The notes below the pieces were generated by a model. The model was not told the DNA's origin and searched no databases. It saw only the letters and a program-made list of their open reading frames with translations. Both the position numbers and the translations under genes were made by a program. DNA of 30,245 nt from SLRI01 sp964576715 (GTDB lineage: Bacteria > Pseudomonadota > Alphaproteobacteria > Geminicoccales > Geminicoccaceae), in NCBI GenBank assembly GCA_964576715.1, contig CAZNWE010000053.1, positions 1 through 30,245 of the forward strand. Reading direction: 5' to 3'. Below are positions 7,899-15,977 of this stretch, piece after piece (position 1 is the stretch's first letter; each line of letters begins with the position of its first letter).

Positions 7899-9158
7899 AT
7901 GGAACAAGCACAGCCTCTCTGCCGCACGTGCGCGACGCCGCTCGTGGACGAGGTCCTCGACCTCGGCATGTCGCCCTTGTGCGAAAGCTTTCTGCCGGCC
8001 GACCGGCTCGACCAGATGGAGCCGTTCTACCCGCTGCGGGTGCTGGTCTGCCGCGAATGCAGCCTGGTGCAGCTTCGCGAATACGTCTCTCCCGACCACA
8101 TTTTCAGCGAGTACGCCTATTTCTCCTCCTTTTCCGACAGCTGGGTCCGCCATGCCGAGGCCTATTGCGACAAGATGCGCAACCGCCTCGCACTCGCAAC
8201 CAGCTCGAAGGTGGTCGAGCTCGGCAGTAATGACGGCTATCTCCTGCAGCATTTTAAAGGGATGGGTGTCGGTGTGCTCGGCATCGAGCCGGCGGCCAAC
8301 GTCGCGGCGGCCGCCACCGCCAAAGGCGTGCCCACGCGGGTGGCGTTCTTTGGCCGCGAGGTCGCCCTGGGGCTGGTTGCCGAGGGCCTCGCCGCCGATC
8401 TGATCGTCGGCAACAACGTCCTGGCCCAGGTGCCCGATCTCAACGATTTCGTGGCTGGCATCCAGCAGCTCTTGAAGCCTGAAGGTCTAGTCACCCTGGA
8501 GTTCCCGCACCTCCAGCGGACGATCGAGGGCAACCAGTTCGATCAGGTCTATCACGAGCATTTCTCCTATTTCTCGCTCACCGCGGTCGAGCATCTCGCA
8601 GCCCGGCACGGGCTCGTGGTCTCGGACGTCGAGCAGCTGCCGAGCCATGGCGGCTCGCTCCGCGTCTTCCTCCGCCATGCCGCGGTGACCGCACCGCCGA
8701 TCGCTCCGGCCGTGGCCAAGGTGCGGGCGCGCGAGGTCGCCGCCGGCTGCACCGATCCAGAGGCACTCGCCCGGTTCGGCGAACGGGTCGAGACCACCAA
8801 GCGTAATCTCTTGCACTTCCTGATCGAGGCCAAACGAGCCGGCAAGCGGGTGGTCGGCTACGGCGCCCCCGGCAAGGGCAACACGCTCCTGAACTACTGC
8901 GGCATCCGCACCGACTTCCTCGACTACCTGGTCGACCGCAACCCCTACAAGCACGGCCGCTTCACGCCGGGCACCCACATTCCGATCCACCCGGTCGAGC
9001 GCATCGACGCGACCAGGCCCGACTATCTCCTGATCCTGCCCTGGAACCTGGAGCGCGAGATCAGGCAGCAGATGCGCCACGTCGGCGGCTGGGGCTGCAC
9101 GTTCGTGGTGCCGATCCCCGAGCTCGCCGTCATCGCCGCCGAAGAGGTTCCGGCATGA
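7899..9158 (+). CDS. class I SAM-dependent sugar C-methyltransferase
   Basis: This 419-residue enzyme has the three-part structure of NovU/TylC3/TcaB9-type sugar C-methyltransferases, which methylate a ring carbon of a nucleotide-linked keto-sugar. The N-terminal zinc domain has C8/C11 and C51/C54. The SAM domain shows VVELGSNDGYLL (residues 105-116) and EFPHLQ. The VYHEHFSYFS segment carries the active-site histidines of the family. The C-terminal domain shows GYGAPGKGNTLLN, DYLVDRNPYKHG and LPWNLEREI. It overlaps the next gene by four bases (ATGA), so the two are translationally coupled. It follows a pseudogene of the same broad family. The ribosome binding site is weak. The sugar substrate is inferred only from context. 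Confidence 0.88.
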   Translation: MEQAQPLCRTCATPLVDEVLDLGMSPLCESFLPADRLDQMEPFYPLRVLVCRECSLVQLREYVSPDHIFSEYAYFSSFSDSWVRHAEAYCDKMRNRLALATSSKVVELGSNDGYLLQHFKGMGVGVLGIEPAANVAAAATAKGVPTRVAFFGREVALGLVAEGLAADLIVGNNVLAQVPDLNDFVAGIQQLLKPEGLVTLEFPHLQRTIEGNQFDQVYHEHFSYFSLTAVEHLAARHGLVVSDVEQLPSHGGSLRVFLRHAAVTAPPIAPAVAKVRAREVAAGCTDPEALARFGERVETTKRNLLHFLIEAKRAGKRVVGYGAPGKGNTLLNYCGIRTDFLDYLVDRNPYKHGRFTPGTHIPIHPVERIDATRPDYLLILPWNLEREIRQQMRHVGGWGCTFVVPIPELAVIAAEEVPA

Positions 9159-9946
9159 AGGTCGTGCTGTTCTGCGGCGGCCTCGGCACCCGCATTCGCG
9201 ACTATTCCGAGAATGTGCCAAAGCCGATGATCCCGGTCGGCCAGCAGCCGATCCTCTGGCATGTCATGCAATATTATACGCATCACGGCCATCGTGACTT
9301 CGTCCTGTGCCTCGGCTACAAGGCGAGCGTGATCAAGGACTTCTTCCTGAACTACCGGCCCACGGCGACCCAGGATTTCGTCATCTCCGACCATGGCCAG
9401 AAGGTCGAGCTGTTGGGAACGTCGGATGATGACTGGCGCGTGACGCTGATCGATACCGGCATATGGCGCAATGTCGGCTCCCGGCTCTGGGCGGTGCGCC
9501 ATCAGCTCGACGGCGAGGCGATGTTCTGCGCCAACTACAGCGACGGCCTGACCGACGCACCGCTGCCGGAGATGCAGGCGTTCTTCGAGGCCAGCGGCAA
9601 GATCGGCTGCTTTTTGGCCGTGCGACCCAGCTTCAGCTACCACCTCGTCAATTTTGACGAGACAGGCAAGGTCACCGGCTTCAGCACCAGCAACCAGTCC
9701 GAGATCTGGATCAATGGCGGCTACTTCATCTTTCGCCGCGAGATCTTCGACTACATGCGGGACGGCGAGGAGCTCGTCGTCGAGCCGTTCCAGCGGCTGA
9801 TCGACGATAGCCAGCTTGTGGCCTTCCAACATCGCGGCTTCTGGGCGTCGATGGACACGCTCCGGGACAAGCAGCGGCTTGAGGACATGTACGAGCGTGG
9901 CGAGACGCCCTGGCTGCCGTGGCTGCGTGAGGAACGCCGCCGATGA
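9155..9946 (+). CDS. sugar-1-phosphate nucleotidyltransferase (RfbF-like)
   Basis: The 263-residue protein activates a sugar-1-phosphate with NTP, giving a nucleotide sugar and pyrophosphate. It most resembles glucose-1-phosphate cytidylyltransferases. Visible features are the nucleotide-binding FCGGLGTRIRDYSENVPKPM (residues 6-25), LCLGYKASVIKDFF, the NYSDGLTD strand holding the metal-binding aspartate, and the GGYFIFRREIFDY segment. GAAGAGG lies just before the ATG, which overlaps the end of the methyltransferase gene. The next gene also overlaps by four bases. CTP specificity is likely but not proven by sequence; GTP or TTP use is possible. Confidence 0.85.
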   Translation: MKVVLFCGGLGTRIRDYSENVPKPMIPVGQQPILWHVMQYYTHHGHRDFVLCLGYKASVIKDFFLNYRPTATQDFVISDHGQKVELLGTSDDDWRVTLIDTGIWRNVGSRLWAVRHQLDGEAMFCANYSDGLTDAPLPEMQAFFEASGKIGCFLAVRPSFSYHLVNFDETGKVTGFSTSNQSEIWINGGYFIFRREIFDYMRDGEELVVEPFQRLIDDSQLVAFQHRGFWASMDTLRDKQRLEDMYERGETPWLPWLREERRR

Positions 9947-10593
9947 TGCGCCTCGACTTTGCCGGGCGCGAGCGCTTGCGCGTGCTGGCGCTGGGGGCGC
10001 ATGCCGACGACATCGAGATCGGCTGCGGCGGATTGATCCTGCATCTTCTGGCCGGGGATCGGCCGGTCGCGGTCGATTGGTGCGTGCTCAGCGCCTCGCC
10101 CGAACGCGCCCGCGAGGCCGAGGCCGGTGCGGCCGCCTGCCTCGCCGGAGCCGTCGAAGCCACGGTTACGGTCGCCGGGTTCAAGGACGGCTTCTTTCCC
10201 TATGACGGTGCGGCACTCAAGGCCTGGTTCGAAACCCTGAAATCACGGCCGCGGCCCGACCTCATCCTCACCCACACCCGCCACGATCGCCACCAGGACC
10301 ACCGCGAGGTCTGCCAGCTCACCTGGAACACGTTTCGCGACCACCTGATCCTCGAATACGAGATCCTCAAATACGACGGCGATCTCCAGACCCCCAATCT
10401 CTACGTCCCGCTCAAGGAAGAGCGGCTCGAGCGCAAGATTGCGATTCTGCACGAGGCCTTTGTTAGCCAGCGCGCCAAGCCCTGGTTCGAGCCCGAGAGC
10501 TTTCGCGCCCTGGCCCGGCTGCGCGGCGTCGAATGCGCCTCGCCGACCCGTTTCGCCGAGGCCTTCCACGCGCCGAAAATGGTCCTGGCCTGA
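9943..10593 (+). CDS. PIG-L family N-deacetylase
   Basis: This 216-residue zinc hydrolase belongs to the PIG-L/LmbE family, which removes acetyl groups from N-acetylated sugars. The first metal motif, AHADDIE (residues 19-25, normally AHPDDxE), supplies H20 and D23, and the second, HQDH (117-120), supplies the other histidine; HTRHDRH precedes it. ATG codons occur at 9943 and 9946 with GAGGA upstream; either could start translation. As the last gene of the modification set it probably deacetylates a sugar intermediate of the surface glycan, leaving a free amine. It faces the dehydrogenase gene that ends at 10667. Confidence 0.88.
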   Translation: MMRLDFAGRERLRVLALGAHADDIEIGCGGLILHLLAGDRPVAVDWCVLSASPERAREAEAGAAACLAGAVEATVTVAGFKDGFFPYDGAALKAWFETLKSRPRPDLILTHTRHDRHQDHREVCQLTWNTFRDHLILEYEILKYDGDLQTPNLYVPLKEERLERKIAILHEAFVSQRAKPWFEPESFRALARLRGVECASPTRFAEAFHAPKMVLA

Positions 10594-10628
10594 GCGCCGC
10601 CGGCGATCACTCAGATCGATGACGGGCA

Positions 10629-10660
10629 CCAGGCGTCGCGCGGCGCAGGCGCCCGCCTGG
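10629..10660. terminator. hairpin between convergent genes
   Basis: CCAGGCG at 10629-10635 pairs exactly with CGCCTGG at 10654-10660; the 18-base loop can itself fold (GCGC at both ends). It lies between the ends of the PIG-L gene and the nucleotide-sugar dehydrogenase gene. No T-run follows in either direction, so termination would be imperfect without Rho. Confidence 0.35.
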
Positions 10661-10666
10661 GTTCAC

Positions 10667-12007
10667 TCAGGCGCGAGCTAGCCGCGCGCCGAGCCTGGCC
10701 GCAAAGGGGGCCATGGCATTGCGGGTATCGATCACCAGCCGCGCGGTCTCGGCGACCAGCGCATAATCGACGGCCTGGTGATCGGTGACGATCAGTACCG
10801 CGTCCGCCGCAGCGAGTGTCGCCGCATCGAGGGCTGCCGAGGTGCGCCCGGTGAGTGCCGCATGCTCGCGGGTCGGCGGGATCTCGGGCACGTGCGGGTC
10901 GTGATAGGCGACGGCCGCGCCGCGCGCCTCGAGCAGTTCCCAGATCACCAGCGCCGGGCTCTCGCGCATGTCGTCGATGTTCTTCTTGTAGGCCACACCG
11001 AGCAGGAGAACCTTGGCACCGTTGAGCCCCCGGCCGCGCTGGCGGTCGAGCGCCTCGCCCAACCGGTTGACCACATGCAGCGGCATCGCCGTGTTGATCT
11101 CGCCGGCGAGCTCGATGAACCTCGTGGCGATGCCGAACTCCCGTGCTCGCCACGTCAGGTAGAAGGGATCGATCGGGATGCAGTGGCCGCCGAGCCCGGG
11201 GCCGGGGTAGAAGGGCATGTAGCCGAAGGGCTTGGTCCTGGCCGCCTCGATCACCTCGAAGACGTCGATGCCCATGCGCTCGAAGACCAGCTTGAGCTCG
11301 TTGACCAGGGCGATGTTGACGGCGCGGAAGATGTTCTCGGTGAGCTTGACCGCCTCGGCGGTGGCCGGGCTCGAGACCGGCACGGTGCGGCTGACGAACT
11401 GGTCGTAGAGCGTGCAGGCGAGGTCGAGGGCCGCAACACCGTCGCCGCCCACCACCTTGGGGATCGTGCCGGTGGCGAAATCGGCATTGCCCGGGTCCTC
11501 GCGCTCCGGGCTGTAGGCGATGAAGATGTCATGCCCGGAGCGCAGGCCGCGCGCCTCGAGTAGCGGCTTGACCACCTCCTCGGTCGTCCCCGGCCAGGTG
11601 GTCGATTCCAGAACGACTAGCTGGCCGCTGCGCAGATGCGGGGCGATCGCCTCGACGGTTTTGGTGACAAAGGAGAGATCGGGCTCCTTGTGCCGGCCGA
11701 GCGGGGTCGGCACGCAGATCAGGATGGCGTCCGCCTCGGCGATCCGGCTGAAGTCACCCGTCGCCTCGAAGCGATCGGCGGCGCGGGCTGCGGCGATGGG
11801 CGCGTGGCCGATATGGGCGAGCGGGCTGATCCCGTCGTTGAGGCGAGCGACCTTCGGCGCGTCGATGTCGAAGCCCAGGACCTGAAACCCGACGCCGGTT
11901 GCAGCCAGCATCAAGGGCAGGCCGACATAGCCCATGCCGATGATGCCGAGCGTCGCGTCACGCCTGGTAAAACGAAGGACGATCGCGTCGACGTCGACCA
12001 TCGCCAT
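10667..12007 (-). CDS. nucleotide-sugar dehydrogenase (UDP-GlcNAc/UDP-Glc 6-dehydrogenase type)
   Basis: The enzyme oxidises C6 of a UDP-sugar twice with NAD to give a UDP-uronic acid. With the ATG at 12007 it has 446 residues; GGAGG lies six bases upstream, which favours this start over the open frame extending to 12094. It shows the NAD motif GIIGMGYVGLPL (21-32), ESTTWPGTTEEV (134-145), SPERED, KLTENIFRAVN with the catalytic lysine near 221, and GLGGHCIPIDP with the catalytic cysteine at 276. VAYKKNIDDMRESP marks the C-terminal UDP domain. The GGHCIPIDPFYL pattern resembles WbpA-type UDP-HexNAc dehydrogenases, but UDP-glucose cannot be excluded. It would supply a uronic acid for the neighbouring glycosyltransferases. 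Confidence 0.9.
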   Translation of the reverse strand: MAMVDVDAIVLRFTRRDATLGIIGMGYVGLPLMLAATGVGFQVLGFDIDAPKVARLNDGISPLAHIGHAPIAAARAADRFEATGDFSRIAEADAILICVPTPLGRHKEPDLSFVTKTVEAIAPHLRSGQLVVLESTTWPGTTEEVVKPLLEARGLRSGHDIFIAYSPEREDPGNADFATGTIPKVVGGDGVAALDLACTLYDQFVSRTVPVSSPATAEAVKLTENIFRAVNIALVNELKLVFERMGIDVFEVIEAARTKPFGYMPFYPGPGLGGHCIPIDPFYLTWRAREFGIATRFIELAGEINTAMPLHVVNRLGEALDRQRGRGLNGAKVLLLGVAYKKNIDDMRESPALVIWELLEARGAAVAYHDPHVPEIPPTREHAALTGRTSAALDAATLAAADAVLIVTDHQAVDYALVAETARLVIDTRNAMAPFAARLGARLARA

Positions 12008-12192
12008 CCGCCGCCTCCAAGTCGCTGGATCGATGCCCGTTGCCCCGCCGGGCCTCGAGATTGTGAGCCGCCGCTGATCGGCAGCCGCGGCCACGGTCGT
12101 CGCGGCTCCGCGAGGGGCACGCCGCTGCCGGTGCCGACGGACCGAGCACCCTCTCCGCAGCCGTATTGCGCGAACGGCTGACGCGCAAAGAC

Positions 12193-12213
12193 GATCACAC
12201 CATGACCGTGATC
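12193..12213. promoter_or_regulatory. inverted repeat upstream of the dehydrogenase gene
   Basis: GATCAC at 12193-12198 and GTGATC at 12208-12213 are exact inverted arms separated by nine bases. They lie about 190 bases before the dehydrogenase start and 60 bases after the end of the polyprenyl synthase gene. An operator for a dimeric regulator is possible; it does not match a CRP or FNR site that I know. Confidence 0.3.
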
Positions 12214-12274
12214 ACTCGACGCGCCGACTCAGTAGCAGGGCGCGCCGCTCAGCGCCAGCCGTCTCGGCGACCGC

Positions 12275-13300
12275 TCAGAAGGCTCTGGCCACGCTGAAAT
12301 CAACGACTTCCTCCATCGCCTCGCGCCACGGCGAGGGCGGGAAATGCTGCAGCGCCTCGCGGGCACGGTCGCGCGACAGTCTCGCCCTGGCGAAGGTCGC
12401 CTCAAGCGTCGCGTGGCGGGCAAGCAGGCGTTGCGCCTCGGCGAGGTCATCGGCGGTCTGCTTCTCGGGCGCACCGATCGACCGCTCCCAGAAGTCGCGC
12501 TCGGCGGCGTCGCCCTTGGCATAGGCCAGGAGCACCGGAAGGCTCGCCTTGCCTTCGCGGAAATCGTCGCCGATGGTCTTGCCCAGCATCGCTTCGCGCG
12601 CCGAGTAGTCGAGCGCATCGTCGACCAGCTGAAAGGCGATGCCGAGTTCCTCGCCATAAACCGCGAGCGCCGTCTCGGCCTCGGGCTCACGCGCTTCGAT
12701 CACCGCCCCGATCTGGCAGGCGGCCCGGAACAGCGCCGCGGTCTTCGCCCGGATGACGTCGAAATAGGCCGCTTCGGTGGTCGCGACGTCGCCGGCGGTC
12801 ATCAACTGCGCCACTTCACCCTCGGCGATCACCGCCGAGGCGTCGGAGAGCAGTTCGAGGACGCGCAGGCTGCCGTCCTTGACCATCAGCTGAAAGGCCC
12901 GGCTGAACAGGAAGTCGCCGACCAGCACCGGCGCCTTGTTGCCCCAGAGCGCATTGGCGGTGGATCGGCCGCGCCGCAGGTCGCTCGCGTCCACCACGTC
13001 GTCGTGCAGCAGGGTCGCGGTGTGGATGAACTCGACCGCGGTGGCGAGTCCAATATGGCGGTCGCCGTGATGCCCGGCGAGGCGGGCGGCGAGCAGGGTC
13101 AACATCGGCCTGATCCGCTTGCCGCCGGCGGCGATCAAGTGCCGGGCCAGCTCCGGGATCATGCTGACCTCGCTGTCCAGGCGGTCGAGGATCAGGGCAT
13201 TGACCTTGGCCATGTCCGGGGCGACCAGATCCTTGGCCCGGTCCAGACTAGGCTCGACCGGCGTCGGCGGAGCGACGGTCGAGAGGGGAAGAGCGGTCAA
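12275..13300 (-). CDS. ispB: long-chain polyprenyl diphosphate synthase
   Basis: This trans-prenyltransferase condenses isopentenyl diphosphate units onto an allylic primer to make the C40-C50 side chain of ubiquinone. The 341-residue length fits octaprenyl/decaprenyl synthases. It shows GGKRIRPML (IPP binding), the first aspartate motif in LLHDDVVDASDLRRG and the second in FQLVDDALDY, each binding magnesium and diphosphate. Translation seems to start at a TTG (13300) with GGGAG nine bases upstream. It is transcribed away from the DUF2007 gene; this divergent arrangement with a tRNA methyltransferase and S49 peptidase is, as far as I recall, common in alphaproteobacteria. Chain length cannot be read safely from sequence. 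Confidence 0.92.
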   Translation of the reverse strand: MTALPLSTVAPPTPVEPSLDRAKDLVAPDMAKVNALILDRLDSEVSMIPELARHLIAAGGKRIRPMLTLLAARLAGHHGDRHIGLATAVEFIHTATLLHDDVVDASDLRRGRSTANALWGNKAPVLVGDFLFSRAFQLMVKDGSLRVLELLSDASAVIAEGEVAQLMTAGDVATTEAAYFDVIRAKTAALFRAACQIGAVIEAREPEAETALAVYGEELGIAFQLVDDALDYSAREAMLGKTIGDDFREGKASLPVLLAYAKGDAAERDFWERSIGAPEKQTADDLAEAQRLLARHATLEATFARARLSRDRAREALQHFPPSPWREAMEEVVDFSVARAF

Positions 13301-13459
13301 AGTGGCGTACTCCCGAAACAGCGGCGGTTTTCCTCGGCAAGCTCGTGCGTCGCAGCGGCACCGGCCAGCTTGTCATCGACCGCGGCGCTAGCTACCACGG
13401 TGCTCTCGGCTCTGGCAAACGCCAGTCTCCAGCCCAACTGCCGGACTCGCGGTCGCTAC

Positions 13460-13678
13460 ATGGTGGAATTGGTGCGCAGCAACGATCTCGTCTACCTCTC
13501 GTGGGTCGAGGCGCAACTCGCCGGCGTCGGCATCGCCTGTCTGGTCACCGACCAGTACACCAGCGTCGTCGAGGGCAGCATCGGCGCCATACCCAGGCGT
13601 ATCCTCGTCGACGTCGAGGATTTGGCGCGCGCCCGGCGGACCCTGCGCGAAGCCGAGGGCACGCTCGGCCACGGTTGA
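13460..13678 (+). CDS. DUF2007 domain protein
   Basis: The 72-residue product is a small single-domain protein of the DUF2007 ('putative signal transducing protein') family, recognised by the opening MVELVRSNDLVYLSWVEAQL, the LVTDQYTSVVEGSIGAIPRR middle and the LVDVEDLARARRTL ending. The family folds like an ACT-type alpha-beta unit, but no biochemical role is established. Its stop overlaps the next ATG (TGATG), which points to translational coupling with the methyltransferase. The frame is open far upstream, but similarity starts only at this ATG. No cysteines, signal peptide or membrane segment are present. Confidence 0.85.
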   Translation: MVELVRSNDLVYLSWVEAQLAGVGIACLVTDQYTSVVEGSIGAIPRRILVDVEDLARARRTLREAEGTLGHG

Positions 13679-14433
13679 TGGCCGGGCTGGCGACCACCAT
13701 CGATCATCTGTTGGGCGGCCGCGTGCTGCTCGAGCAGCCGGTGCAGGGCTTCCGCTCGGCCATCGACGCCGTGCTGCTGGCGGCGGCGGTGCCGCGGCAG
13801 AGTGGCGATGTGGTGCTCGATGCCGGCTGCGGCACCGGTGCGGCGAGCCTCTGTCTGGCCCGACGCCGCGCCGACCTGTCCGTCACCGGGCTCGAGGTCG
13901 CGCCGGAAATGGCGGCGCTCGCCGAGGCCAATGTCCTGCGCAACGGCCTCGTCGAACGGGTCAAGATCGAGGTCGGCGATCTGTTGGCACCGCCGCCGGC
14001 GGTGCGGCAGCAGATCTTCGCCTGCGTGATCACCAACCCGCCGTTCAACGCGGCCAGTGGCTGGATCCCGCAGCGCCCGGCGCGCCGGCTCGCCATGGTC
14101 GAGGCCGAGCCGATCGCGGTCTGGCTCGCCGGCTGCTTCAGGCGGCTGGCCACTGGCGGGCGTCTGGTGATGATCCATCGCGCCGACCGCCTGCCGGCCG
14201 TCCTCGCGGCGCTGCAGCCGACGGCGAGCGCCATCGAGATCGTGCCGCTCTGGCCGGTCGCCGACGGGCGGCCGGCCAAGCGGGTGCTCGTTCGCTGCCG
14301 CAAGGGCGGGCAGGGCCCGGCGGTGCTGCGCCAGGGGCTTGTCCTGCACGCTGCCACGGGCATGTTCACCGAGGCGGCCGAGGCCATGCTCCGCCACGCT
14401 GCCGCCCTCGACGACGTCCTGCCAAGCAGCTGA
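13678..14433 (+). CDS. tRNA1(Val) adenine-N6-methyltransferase-like protein
   Basis: The 251-residue protein is a class I SAM-dependent N6-adenine methyltransferase. It shows LDAGCGTGAASLCLARR (SAM motif I, residues 44-60), a GLEVAPEM acidic strand end, and TNPPFNA, the NPPF/Y catalytic motif of N6-adenine enzymes. The opening DHLLGGRVLLEQPVQGFRSA is typical of TrmN6/YfiC relatives, which modify A37 of tRNA1(Val), and the closing segment LHAATGMFTEAAEAML also fits. It is coupled to the DUF2007 gene by a TGATG overlap. Bacterial homologues also include enzymes of unproven substrate, so the tRNA target is a family-based inference. Confidence 0.85.
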   Translation: MAGLATTIDHLLGGRVLLEQPVQGFRSAIDAVLLAAAVPRQSGDVVLDAGCGTGAASLCLARRRADLSVTGLEVAPEMAALAEANVLRNGLVERVKIEVGDLLAPPPAVRQQIFACVITNPPFNAASGWIPQRPARRLAMVEAEPIAVWLAGCFRRLATGGRLVMIHRADRLPAVLAALQPTASAIEIVPLWPVADGRPAKRVLVRCRKGGQGPAVLRQGLVLHAATGMFTEAAEAMLRHAAALDDVLPSS

Positions 14434-14469
14434 CGGCGACCGCCGCAGCGACGGCCGGTCCGGTCGAGC

Positions 14470-14503
14470 GCTCGCTTCACGTCCTTGCTCGCTTCACGCC
14501 CTT
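14470..14503 (+). repeat. 17-base tandem duplication before the S49 gene
   Basis: The units at 14470-14486 and 14487-14503 start with GCTCGCTTCACG and end in CCTT, differing at one of 17 positions. They directly precede the GAAGGA ribosome binding site of the S49 peptidase gene. Slipped-strand duplication is the simplest origin, so copy number could vary between strains. Confidence 0.75.
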
Positions 14504-14518
14504 GAAGGATCCGTCACC

Positions 14519-15367
14519 GTGCCCTGGTATCGACCACGCTGGCTGCAACGCCGCAGCGTTCTTGTTCCCGTCGTCCGGCTCTCCGGCGTTATCGGCGCCG
14601 CGCCGCTGCGCTCGGGCGTCACGCTGCAGGGGATCGAGCCGTCGCTGGCCGCGGCCTTTGCGGTCAAGCGGGCGCCGGTGGTGGCGCTGGTGATCAACAG
14701 CCCGGGCGGCTCGCCGGTGCAGTCGTCGCTGATCGCCAAACGCATCCGTGACCTCGCCCGCGAGAAGGAGAAGCGTGTCTTGGCGTTCGTCGAGGACGTC
14801 GCCGCCTCGGGCGGCTACTGGCTGGCGCTCGCTGCCGACGAAATCTTCGTCGACCGCGCTTCGCTCATCGGGTCGATCGGCGTCATTTCGTCCGGCTTCG
14901 GGCTCGATGGCGCCATTGCCCGGCTCGGCATCGAGCGGCGCGTCCACACGACGGGGCCGCGCAAGGCGCTGCTCGACCCGTTTCGCCCCGAGCAGCCGGA
15001 CGATCTCGAAGTGCTGCGCGAACTGCACGCCGATATCCTCGCGAGCTTTCGGGCGCATGTCGAGGAGCGGCGATCCGGCCGGCTCAACCTGTCGGCCGAC
15101 GAGCTCTACTCGGGACGGGTGTGGAGCGGCGACAAGGCCGTGGCCCATGGCCTCGTCGACGGCATCGGCGACCTGCGCAGCCTTCTGCGCGGGCGCTATG
15201 GCGAAAAGCTGCGGATCAAGGTGATGAACCGGCAGCGCAGCTGGCTGCAGCGGCGCTTCGGCATGAGCCGGGAGCCGGCACTGCTGCCCGACCTCGGCGG
15301 GCAGTTGATCCCGGCGCTCCTGGCCGAACTCGAGGCGGCCGCCACTTGGCGACGCTACGGCCTGTGA
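14519..15367 (+). CDS. S49 family (SppA/SohB-like) serine peptidase
   Basis: This 282-residue protein is of the signal-peptide-peptidase A family, which cleaves leftover signal peptides or membrane proteins using a Ser-Lys dyad. It shows VVALVINSPGGSP (residues 54-66), EDVAASGGYWLALAADEIF with the nucleophile serine in AASGG, GSIGVIS, and GPRKALLDPFRPEQ, where K is the likely general base. The RVWSGDKAVAHGLVDGIGD segment is also typical. GTG at 14519 is preceded by GAAGGA and is the best start. There is no clear N-terminal membrane anchor, only a short basic stretch, so it may be peripheral or cytoplasmic. This short form without the duplicated SppA domain is common in alphaproteobacteria. 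Confidence 0.9.
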   Translation: MPWYRPRWLQRRSVLVPVVRLSGVIGAAPLRSGVTLQGIEPSLAAAFAVKRAPVVALVINSPGGSPVQSSLIAKRIRDLAREKEKRVLAFVEDVAASGGYWLALAADEIFVDRASLIGSIGVISSGFGLDGAIARLGIERRVHTTGPRKALLDPFRPEQPDDLEVLRELHADILASFRAHVEERRSGRLNLSADELYSGRVWSGDKAVAHGLVDGIGDLRSLLRGRYGEKLRIKVMNRQRSWLQRRFGMSREPALLPDLGGQLIPALLAELEAAATWRRYGL

Positions 15368-15630
15368 GCAAGGCCGCGACTGCGGTCCCGCGATTGATCA
15401 TGCAGCACGGCTAGTAATGGCCGGCGGGGAACCACTCCACTGCACGCCGCCAGCCGGTGGCCGACCACGGCGCTACGGCCCGCACCGGGGCGGTTGGTCG
15501 AGGGCGCCGGCGAAAGCGCCAGCTTGCATCGGGCCGCTCGCGACGCCACTTGCCTGCCAGGAGGGGTCCGCGGCCACTCAGGCACGCTGACCGCTCCTCT
15601 CGACCCGCCACGCCCGATGCCGCAGGAGCC

Positions 15631-15885
15631 ATGTTCGGACTGTCCCTTTCCAAGATCATCTTCACGGCCCTGGTGATTCTGGCCGTGTGGAAGGGCTGGC
15701 GGTTGCTGACCACCATTCGCGACAGGATCAGCGACCCTGCCGACTATGTCAGGGCGCCGAGGCGCAAGCGCGCCGCAACACCCGAACGCGCCGAGACCCT
15801 CTACGAGTGCCCGCATTGTCATACCTACGTGCCGAATGGCACGATCTGCCGCTCCAAGGAGCACTGCGTCCTCAAGCAGGGCTGA
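15631..15885 (+). CDS. small membrane-anchored zinc-ribbon protein
   Basis: The 84-residue product has one membrane helix at about residues 6-22, a basic linker (RRKRAATPER) and a C-terminal metal-binding knuckle with C60, C63, C73 and C79 in CPHCHTYVPNG and CRSKEHC. This layout resembles the PP0621-like family of small proteins of unknown function. GCAGGAG lies directly before the ATG at 15631. It follows the S49 gene after a 263-base gap that shows nothing else convincing. The metal-binding end is expected to face the cytoplasm, but topology is not certain. Confidence 0.75.
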   Translation: MFGLSLSKIIFTALVILAVWKGWRLLTTIRDRISDPADYVRAPRRKRAATPERAETLYECPHCHTYVPNGTICRSKEHCVLKQG

Positions 15886-15910
15886 GCCGCCGGGCGGTCC
15901 GCGGCAGGCT
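15886..15910 (+). terminator. weak hairpin after the zinc-ribbon gene
   Basis: GCCGC at 15886-15890 pairs with GCGGC at 15901-15905, with a 10-base loop that contains further C-G pairs, followed by AGGCTTTCT. The short T-rich tail supports a modest intrinsic terminator between two convergent genes. Confidence 0.3.
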
Positions 15911-15977
15911 TTCTCGCATCGTCACGACTGCACATCGTTCGCCAGACGCAACGATCAGCGCGACCCGGGGGCGCCGG

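Noticed and set aside
12193..12213. Inverted repeat considered as a CRP site because of TGTGATC-like halves
   Set aside because: The half-sites face outward and the spacing is nine bases rather than six, so it does not fit CRP; kept only as a generic operator candidate.
12344..13459. A long plus-strand open frame leading into the DUF2007 gene
   Set aside because: Everything before 13460 is antisense to ispB; only the last 72 codons match a protein family.
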